This document shows, piece by piece, positions 57,664 through 64,000 of a DNA stretch of 64,000 nucleotides (position 1 is the first letter of the stretch; each line of letters opens with the position of its first letter). Source of the DNA: Salinimicrobium nanhaiense (GTDB lineage: Bacteria; Bacteroidota; Bacteroidia; Flavobacteriales; Flavobacteriaceae); assembly GCA_012038135.1 (NCBI GenBank), contig JAAVJQ010000001.1, forward strand, positions 248,001-312,000, written 5' to 3'. The notes under the pieces are model-generated. The model did no database searches. It saw only the letters and a list, made by a program, of their open reading frames with translations, and was not told the origin of the DNA. The position numbers and the translations under genes are program-made.

Positions 57664-57729
57664 TCAGCCAATACTACCTATTTCTCTTTCTATTTTCTCC
57701 AGGTCCCTCTTAAACCAATTGTCTATCAT
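57664..57729 (-). pseudogene. 5' fragment of a second pglZ copy
   Basis: The minus strand encodes MIDNWFKRDLEKI followed by EREIGSIG and a stop, 22 codons in all. The first 13 residues match the true pglZ start with one change (K to R), and ~25 bp before the ATG also match (AAAAATTAGAATAA). It is a duplicated or left-over pglZ beginning, 454 bp upstream of the intact one. Confidence 0.85.
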
Positions 57730-57764
57730 AGTTTGTTATTCTAATTTTTGACTTAAATATTCAA

Positions 57765-57851
57765 AGCCTGGTACCTTATTATGCGAAATTTTTAAAATAG
57801 CCCATTTTTGCTGGCTTTAGCCTGGTACCAATTTTAGCTAAGCCTGGTACC
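57765..57851. repeat. 22-bp repeat cores between the pglZ fragment and the AlbA_2 gene
   Basis: AGCCTGGTACC occurs at 57765, 57819 and 57841. The last two are 22 bp apart, matching the period of the other clusters. Confidence 0.8.
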
Positions 57852-57886
57852 AAAATATTCCTGTCATTTATATTTACTTCCGATAT

Positions 57887-59593
57887 CTACTGCTTGTCCA
57901 ATTCCTCAATAACCTTCCCTTCTTCGGTTAAAAATAATTCTCCTTTTTTGGTCAATTTGTATTTTTGATCCGGTGATGAAAGATTTTCTAAATCTGTTTT
58001 GGAAATAAACTGAACCTGTTCCAAAGGTTGCAGGTAGTTTTTTCTAAAAGTGCCTTTATTGGAATAACCAATAGCTTCCATTAAATCTTCAAGTCCTATA
58101 GGTTCGGCTGTTAAGGACAAAATAGCAATTAAGTATCTTACTTTATTATGAAAGAGCTTGGTCCCTATTTGGGCCCAGCCTGGTACCTTTTTTATTGCTT
58201 CTTCTGTAACGGGTTGCTTTGTGGGCCAATCCAACGGTTCCAGCCTGGTACCTTTTTGGGTCCAGCCAGGCACCAAATTAAGCAAAATATTCTCCCAGCT
58301 ACTTTCGGCTAAGATGGGAGAAAGGTTGATCTTGCCAAGTGAAGTTTCTAAATGAGCAGCAGATTTTTCTGAAAGTTCTAACCACCCTCTCCATTTGTTA
58401 CTAAACGGGGCTAAGCTGAAATGGCCCAATGGAATAATGGTTTCAAAAACACTCCCCTCAATAAACTGTGGTTGAGCTCCGGAAATATACAAGGGAAGAT
58501 ACTTTTTGGTATTTCTTATTCCGGATCCTATTTCGTCTGTCCAGCCTAAAGCTGTGAAAAATTTCCGGATGTTGGGGTTCTTGGCGAAAGGATTAAAACT
58601 ATCTAAATCTATTGGTCCATTATAATGGGGTTTATTGGGATTGGTTGCAATAACACGATGTTTTTCAATTAGAACTTCAGTAGCTAACGAAGAATTATAC
58701 TCTCTGTGTACAATTATATTTCCCACCACTTCTCTAAAGATCTTATCCCGTAAATCAATTCGTTGATCGCCCTCCATATAAAACTTTTCCGGAAGATGTT
58801 TGTTTATAAAACTTTTAACCTCCTGGTAGGTATCTATAAGATTCTTTCTAAGAGTAATCCTATCATCCCAGCGATCTAAATTTTTTTGCCTTACAATTCC
58901 TTCTACCTTGTATGCCGGCAACAGGCTTTGAATGGTCGTATCCTTTCCAAAAATAAGAGCGGCTGCCAGGGTTAATCCTTCCTGTCCTGTTCTGAAATCT
59001 TTACGCCAAAGACTCGCTTCCTTTAATAATTCTTCATCCTTTATTGTCATCCAGGGGTGGTCACTACGGTTGGATCGAATTAGATTTCGTGCTTTGGTAA
59101 ACAGCTCCTGATCAAGATCTTCAAAATGTAGGTTAGGAAAAATCTCATTTTCAGTGAAAATGCTGCTTTTTGTAAAATAAAGCTCACTTACTCTTCCCTT
59201 ATTTTCTGTAATGTCAATATCACTTTCAAATTCACGAATGTATATTTTACTGTTGTGAGTATGAACTTGAGAACTTACCGGCACTTGCAGGACAATGATC
59301 AAACCTTCCTTCATTTCAATGGCAGTAGGTTGCAGATAGAGCGGTGGATTTATACAATCCCTTGAATTAATTGCAGATACAAGATCCTTTAAAATCTTAT
59401 GTTTCTTTGTTTCATCAATCCCTGTAATTATACCGTCATCTTCTACACCTAATAGAAGGGTTCCCCCCTGGGTATTGGAAAAGCTAACAATAGTCTCATA
59501 AGCATCTGATGGAACATTAGAGGAAGCTTTTTTGAATTCAACAAGAACGCCTTCTCCTTTTGCTATGATATTTTTAATTAATTCAATTTCCAT
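57887..59593 (-). CDS. AlbA_2-domain ATP-binding protein within the BREX operon
   Basis: 568 residues. The N-terminal AlbA_2 (formerly AAA_4) domain has GEGVLVEFKKA and SFSNTQGGTLLLGVEDDG. A RecG-like HATPase_c_4 domain follows (REVVGNIIVHREY; TDEIGSGIRNTKKY). A winged-helix-like end (GLEDLMEAIGYSNKGTF) follows a linker that contains the 22-bp repeats (residues ~440-480: VPGWTQKGTRL and VPGWAQIGTKL). It starts 1 bp after pglX, so it is translationally coupled to it. A transcriptional or defence-regulating role is inferred; proteins of this family occur near some BREX loci. Confidence 0.85.
   Translation of the reverse strand: MEIELIKNIIAKGEGVLVEFKKASSNVPSDAYETIVSFSNTQGGTLLLGVEDDGIITGIDETKKHKILKDLVSAINSRDCINPPLYLQPTAIEMKEGLIIVLQVPVSSQVHTHNSKIYIREFESDIDITENKGRVSELYFTKSSIFTENEIFPNLHFEDLDQELFTKARNLIRSNRSDHPWMTIKDEELLKEASLWRKDFRTGQEGLTLAAALIFGKDTTIQSLLPAYKVEGIVRQKNLDRWDDRITLRKNLIDTYQEVKSFINKHLPEKFYMEGDQRIDLRDKIFREVVGNIIVHREYNSSLATEVLIEKHRVIATNPNKPHYNGPIDLDSFNPFAKNPNIRKFFTALGWTDEIGSGIRNTKKYLPLYISGAQPQFIEGSVFETIIPLGHFSLAPFSNKWRGWLELSEKSAAHLETSLGKINLSPILAESSWENILLNLVPGWTQKGTRLEPLDWPTKQPVTEEAIKKVPGWAQIGTKLFHNKVRYLIAILSLTAEPIGLEDLMEAIGYSNKGTFRKNYLQPLEQVQFISKTDLENLSSPDQKYKLTKKGELFLTEEGKVIEELDKQ
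58154..58274 (-). repeat. 22-bp repeat units inside the AlbA_2 coding region
   Basis: Cores at 58154 (degenerate), 58177, 58242 and 58264 (degenerate) are spaced 23 and 22 bp within pairs. Because 22 is not a multiple of 3, successive units read as VPGW in one frame and GTRL or GTKL in another, and the host frame stays open. Confidence 0.85.
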
Positions 59594-59594
59594 T

Positions 59595-62500
59595 TTACCA
59601 ATCTGCGTTTAAATATTTATCTAATTGTCCCGGGTTTAATACCTCGTAAGGCAACATACCTTTTGCCTGGAGAGGTGCTATATTTTTTCCTACCCCGTCA
59701 TCCAGGATTGGATCGTAACCTTCCTGTAACAGCTCATCAATTTTCTTTTTAAAATTCTCCAGCTCTTTAAGTTGCTTATAGATCGCTTCCTTTTCGTTTT
59801 GAGCTTTGGCGGAATCATCCCGGGAAAGATCACTTTGGCGGTTTACGAGCGACCGTTCCCTGTTCTCAATATATACAGAGCGAATTCGCAACAGTTTATC
59901 CCGGCTCCATTTGTAGATGATAATATAGCAGTCAAATGCTTTCTCCGGGCCGCTGGAGAGGTGCCAGATAAAGGGCGTTTTTGGCAAGTACATAAACAGG
60001 TTAAGGTGATCTGAAAATTCTTTGAAGAAATGGTTGTTTATGTACTCATTTATATCTCTTCCGAGTATGCTGTCAAATGAGGAATATTGGGCCCGGGAAA
60101 AACCTTTCTCCATAAATTTTTCTTCGACCCGGTCCAGTAAAACTTTTTCTCCCGCATTTGGTACAAGAGGAATAATTCCATCCTCATCTTCCATTAAAAT
60201 CTCTCGCAGGATATCAGCAAGAAATTCCATCGCCAGGTCATTCATTCGCTGTTTTGGGATTATATTGCTTTCCTTAAACCAATACCAAACATTGATTGGA
60301 TTTACCTGATGACGAATACAAAATTCTTCTAAGTCGTTGTTGCTTTGGTACAACTGAGGGAATTCATTTTTAATTTTTTCTATTTCGTCTGTTGAAAATT
60401 CTTTTATAGATAATGCTTCTATATGCTTTTTCAAATTATCTATTGGAAATTCAACTATTTTGTTGTTAATATAGGCAAGTTTAGCAGCCATGTTGACGGG
60501 TAATCCTCCGATGCTTTCTCCTTGTTTTGCTAAAACCATTTCTTTATCGGAATCAGTTAATTCATAAACATCAAATATTTTTTTATTGATGATGGCTTCA
60601 TTTAGAAGTATTCTTGTATTAAGGTTATTTTCTATATCAAAAAAAGATTTCACCCTTTTTTTTAAGTCTGCTTCTATCCCTGAGTAAAAAGGAGTTTGTG
60701 AAAATTCAATATTTATCCAGCTAAAAGAACAAAGGAATTTTCTAAGTGCAATATTCATATCTGCCATTGTTGACACCTCTTTTCGAATTTCCTCATTTGG
60801 TTTTACGAATGGAATTCTTTTCAAATCACCTTGTGTGGTATTAACAGTAGGATTAAGACAATCAGTTAAATAGTAGGACATTTGGGAGTTTAAAAAAGCT
60901 AAACAATATCTCACATCTTCAAAATTTTCAGAAGGGTAAATCCCAGGTCCTGCGCCACTTATAATTTGATTTACAGGCATGTATCTGAATGAAACCCCTT
61001 TTGAGCCACTACTGCAATATGAAATCCCTTCTTGAAAATAAAAATTTTCGCTCGGCAAACGATTGCCGTGTGTACTTAGATATTTATATTCAATTGGGTC
61101 GTTATATCCAATTAAACACCAATTATTTCCATACCACTTTAAAAAAGGACCGCCTTTCTGATAGAATACCCATTTTTTATTATCGCCTAATTTTAAAGAC
61201 ACATCTTTAAAATTAATTTCCCACCACAGTCTTATAGTTCTAAAATTATTTCCAGTTGCACCACCTTGGCGGATATAAAGGACATTGTCCAGAGCTTTAC
61301 TTTTAAACTTCTCTCTAAATTGATCACTGATCCAATAAATAAAGGGGTAAGATTTGATTATTTTTAGTTTTTCTTGTAGTAATTGGTAAATACGATCATT
61401 CTGGATTCCATTAATATGATCAGATAGTGCTTCAAAGAATTTTCCTTTTTTGGCTTTTTCTTGCAGATTTGTGGTTAAATTGATGTACAGATTTTTATCA
61501 TTTGATTTTCCTTTACTCAAAACGTAAAAAGTAGCATCCAATAAAATACCTGGACCAAAAAGGTTTACTCTATCCAATCCGAAATCGACCATTACATCAA
61601 TGTGCGATTTTTCAATAATAAATTTTCTTACATCTTCAAATGTTTTAATAAACATGAAAGTATGGGGATGTATCAATGCCACTTTGCCATTTTCATTAGT
61701 CAATTCGAAACAACGTTTTATAAAACTGGCGTAAAGATTAGTATTAAATTTATAAGGTTTGGCATAGTTAGCATCAGTGAATTTTTTTAATTCTGGTCCA
61801 AAATTAGCACTATCGGTATAAGGCGGATTAGCGGTTGCTACATCATATTTTTGCGTAATGAGTTTAAGAAAAGTAATAGCATCTTTAGTTTTATCCGTCA
61901 GAAAAGAACTTCCTTGTTGAGTGGCAAATCGGCTTATTGCAGTTTCGAGATTATTTAAAAAAGATGTTTTGAATCTTTCGTATTCTTCCAATTCCTGTTC
62001 TCCGAAGAGAGTGATGCCGGACTGACCTAATATGCCGTGAAGTTTCAAACTTAATTTCTCTTCAATCTTAACCAGACTTCCAAACTTATGTGCCTGCTGC
62101 AGATCTCCCCAAATATCTTCAATCACAGATAGTTGTTTGGAATCTGTTGTGCCGGCCTTAAAAATAGGTTCTACAAATACAAAATCGGGTAAATAGAAAT
62201 CGGAGGAAACTATATTGAAGTTCAGCTTACTGATGCTCCTTCTTTTTTGTTTAGCCTTTATCCATAGCCCCAATTGTGCCAGTTGAATCGCCCGATCATC
62301 GAGGTCAATCCCGTGGAGGTTGTGTTCAATTATGAGTTTTGGAATCTCATCTTCATCATAATCTGCCCCGTAATTTTCTATTTGATCTTCGTAAAGCTGG
62401 TAAAAAAACTCAAAGCCATACAAAAGGAAATTCCCGGACCCGGAGGCAGGATCAATCATTTTTATCTCGTGCGAGGGTTTTATTTTCCTTATCCTGGTTT

Positions 62501-63281
62501 CAGGTGCATTGGCAATTTTAAAGCGATTTTTAATATCAGAATCAGGATACATCTCCAGGTACAGTTTTCCTAATGAATTATTCACCAGAAATTCTACCAC
62601 CCATCTCGGTGTATAAACCTGGGATTGTAAACTTACCTTATGATACTCTGTCTTAGCCTTACTTGTTTTATGTGCTGCTTTCTTCGAGTTGTTGTAACTC
62701 TCGTATAACCAGCCTAAAATATCCCCACTCTGCCATATTTCCGGTTCAATTTGAGGATCGAGTTCCACGGCATTAAAAGCGGTGATTATTTCGTTCAGGT
62801 CTATCACGTATGGCAATAAGGCATAGGGGTAAGACTTATGAAAAAGAGGAATGGTTTCTCCCAGTTTGTTGAATTCATCTTTAAAATATTGCCGTAAACC
62901 TTCAAGCTCTTCGCTGCGCATTTCAGGATTTTCTTCCAGCCATATCTTATGGCCAAAAGAGCGATCGCCGTGTTCGGGTTGTTTAGTAACAACCGGTGGG
63001 AAGAGGTGCAGTGATTCCATTACTTTAACTGACGCAAGGCGGTTAAAAAGGGTGAACGTTAATTCATCTAAAGCTTTTTCACGGGCTTCCTTATAATTTC
63101 CAAACTCCCCGGTGTGGCTGTTTATTAGGACATCCAGTTTCTCCCGTTTAGTATGAGATTCCTGTGGTATTTTACCAATTTCCAGCATCTTAGCAGGTCC
63201 AAGTCCAAGCCTGGAGAATTGATTATCAAAAGCTTTGTTTATTAAGGTGCGAATATGGTCTACGTGATCAGGTAATTTCAT
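59595..63281 (-). CDS. pglX: BREX-1 adenine-specific DNA methyltransferase PglX
   Basis: 1228 residues, the usual type 1 length. The SAM-binding motif IDPASGSGNF has Asp277, and the catalytic motif ANPPYTDS has Asn485. The N-terminal region NQFSRLGLGPAKMLEIG and the long C-terminal specificity half fit PglX. It methylates an asymmetric site to mark host DNA and is needed for the restriction phenotype. It begins 6 bp after brxC. Confidence 0.95.
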   Translation of the reverse strand: MKLPDHVDHIRTLINKAFDNQFSRLGLGPAKMLEIGKIPQESHTKREKLDVLINSHTGEFGNYKEAREKALDELTFTLFNRLASVKVMESLHLFPPVVTKQPEHGDRSFGHKIWLEENPEMRSEELEGLRQYFKDEFNKLGETIPLFHKSYPYALLPYVIDLNEIITAFNAVELDPQIEPEIWQSGDILGWLYESYNNSKKAAHKTSKAKTEYHKVSLQSQVYTPRWVVEFLVNNSLGKLYLEMYPDSDIKNRFKIANAPETRIRKIKPSHEIKMIDPASGSGNFLLYGFEFFYQLYEDQIENYGADYDEDEIPKLIIEHNLHGIDLDDRAIQLAQLGLWIKAKQKRRSISKLNFNIVSSDFYLPDFVFVEPIFKAGTTDSKQLSVIEDIWGDLQQAHKFGSLVKIEEKLSLKLHGILGQSGITLFGEQELEEYERFKTSFLNNLETAISRFATQQGSSFLTDKTKDAITFLKLITQKYDVATANPPYTDSANFGPELKKFTDANYAKPYKFNTNLYASFIKRCFELTNENGKVALIHPHTFMFIKTFEDVRKFIIEKSHIDVMVDFGLDRVNLFGPGILLDATFYVLSKGKSNDKNLYINLTTNLQEKAKKGKFFEALSDHINGIQNDRIYQLLQEKLKIIKSYPFIYWISDQFREKFKSKALDNVLYIRQGGATGNNFRTIRLWWEINFKDVSLKLGDNKKWVFYQKGGPFLKWYGNNWCLIGYNDPIEYKYLSTHGNRLPSENFYFQEGISYCSSGSKGVSFRYMPVNQIISGAGPGIYPSENFEDVRYCLAFLNSQMSYYLTDCLNPTVNTTQGDLKRIPFVKPNEEIRKEVSTMADMNIALRKFLCSFSWINIEFSQTPFYSGIEADLKKRVKSFFDIENNLNTRILLNEAIINKKIFDVYELTDSDKEMVLAKQGESIGGLPVNMAAKLAYINNKIVEFPIDNLKKHIEALSIKEFSTDEIEKIKNEFPQLYQSNNDLEEFCIRHQVNPINVWYWFKESNIIPKQRMNDLAMEFLADILREILMEDEDGIIPLVPNAGEKVLLDRVEEKFMEKGFSRAQYSSFDSILGRDINEYINNHFFKEFSDHLNLFMYLPKTPFIWHLSSGPEKAFDCYIIIYKWSRDKLLRIRSVYIENRERSLVNRQSDLSRDDSAKAQNEKEAIYKQLKELENFKKKIDELLQEGYDPILDDGVGKNIAPLQAKGMLPYEVLNPGQLDKYLNADW

Positions 63282-63287
63282 TGGGCC

Positions 63288-64000
63288 TTAAAGATTATTT
63301 ATGGTTACTTCAACTTCAGCATCATTTTCCATTCCCGCCATTGCCTGGATTTGCGAGGCCAGAATTTTCCGGTATTCGGCTGCAGTCATTTTTCTTTGAG
63401 GGATAGTCAAATTGATTCTTTTAGCTATTGTAGGCTGAGCGGGATCTGGAGGGAGGGGAGCTGTTTTTACAAAGTTCCCCTTTATTAATTCCAACTCTGA
63501 TTCTTTATTAAAAATAAGCTGAATATTATTCAGAATCTCTGTTAATGACAAGTGTGAATTTTGATCCTGGATATGATACTGAAGTTGAATATTTTTAACA
63601 ATCCTGCTTTCAGTATATTTTAGAAGAGATTCTAAATCCCGCCTTGTTTTTTCATTTAATTCTGCAGGATAATTTTGCTTCAGGTCCTTGGCAGCTTCCT
63701 CTATGTCATTTTTTAAATACTGGTGAAGTTCGCTCATTTTATGTGCACCATCAACCATTAAATGGTAATACCCATCTCTAACCTTTTGTGCTGCGGTATC
63801 AATTTCGGGAAAATGTTCAATAATGTCCTTCCCCATTGCTATCTCAAACTCTTTGGTAGCAGATTCAATTTCCGGACTGCTTATTGCTGCCTTTTGTAAT
63901 TCAATTTTTACAAGTTGAATAAAGCGCTCAAAGCCTTTAATTTTATCAAGGTTTTTCTTGATGAATCTTTCCGCCTTTACTACTGCTTTTATAGCTGCGC
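63288..64000 (-). CDS. brxC: BREX ATPase BrxC, C-terminal part (gene runs off the window)
   Basis: The frame is open to the window edge with no upstream stop; an internal Met (63836) is not the start. About 237 residues are seen, helical and charged (EFEIAMGKDIIEHF; LNEKTRRDLESLLKYTESR), ending QAMAGMENDAEVEVTINNL. The P-loop domain of BrxC (~1200 residues) would be outside. The assignment rests on position before pglX and on the C-terminal pattern. Confidence 0.8.
   Translation of the reverse strand, partial: AAIKAVVKAERFIKKNLDKIKGFERFIQLVKIELQKAAISSPEIESATKEFEIAMGKDIIEHFPEIDTAAQKVRDGYYHLMVDGAHKMSELHQYLKNDIEEAAKDLKQNYPAELNEKTRRDLESLLKYTESRIVKNIQLQYHIQDQNSHLSLTEILNNIQLIFNKESELELIKGNFVKTAPLPPDPAQPTIAKRINLTIPQRKMTAAEYRKILASQIQAMAGMENDAEVEVTINNL

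Noticed and set aside
63288..63836. Stand-alone 182-residue gene
   Set aside because: The frame continues upstream to the window edge without a stop, so this is the end of a longer gene (brxC).

Overview
The window is a chromosomal segment of a Flavobacteriaceae-like bacterium (Bacteroidota). The evidence is AT-rich DNA, several promoters of the Bacteroidota type (TTTG, about 19 nt, TAnnTTTG), an OmpA protein with thrombospondin type 3 repeats, TlpA-like thioredoxins, and gene neighbourhoods familiar from marine flavobacteria. A genus in the Gramella/Salegentibacter/Salinimicrobium neighbourhood is plausible, but this is inference only.

From 1 to about 38 kb the window is mostly housekeeping. 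It holds a split AddAB-type recombination pair (nuclease at 1.5-4.3 kb, helicase at 7.3-10.5 kb) separated by an OmpA protein and glycine C-acetyltransferase. Then come superoxide dismutase, recJ, rsmI, tdk-alr-mscL, asd, a prolyl oligopeptidase lipoprotein, an orphan ABC ATPase, a GreA-like factor with mtgA and an FAD oxidoreductase, the fatty-acid set fabH-accB-accC, rpmF with its YceD-like partner, pdxA, ribE, two small proteins sharing a C-terminal signature, a two-domain M16 peptidase, an NSS-type transporter and a DUF418 membrane protein.

From 38 to 50.5 kb the segment becomes less conserved. It has a DUF4256 gene broken by an internal deletion, a large lipoprotein with an Asp/Asn/Gly-rich linker, a 1.3-kb strip of decayed reading frames, a TetR regulator with a complete RND efflux operon (outer-membrane factor, adaptor, pump), and a metallo-beta-lactamase-fold hydrolase broken by a single-base frameshift.

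At 50,539 a genomic island begins. Its left border is the exact 3' half of a CAU-anticodon tRNA, cut at the start of the anticodon loop and followed by a tyrosine recombinase. The island carries a type 1 BREX phage-defence operon read right to left: brxC (3' part only, running off the window), pglX, an AlbA_2/HATPase regulator-like gene, pglZ, brxL, then a dual-specificity-type phosphatase. The expected brxA/brxB and the intact tRNA should lie beyond the right edge.

The most unusual structure is the AlbA_2-pglZ junction (57.28-58.28 kb). Degenerate 22-bp repeats (core AGCCTGGTACC) occur between the genes and also inside the linker of the AlbA_2 protein. They stay open in all three frames of the minus strand. 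Nearby are a 12-bp repeat family and a 22-codon remnant of a second pglZ start, so this junction has been rebuilt by duplication and may still be changing.
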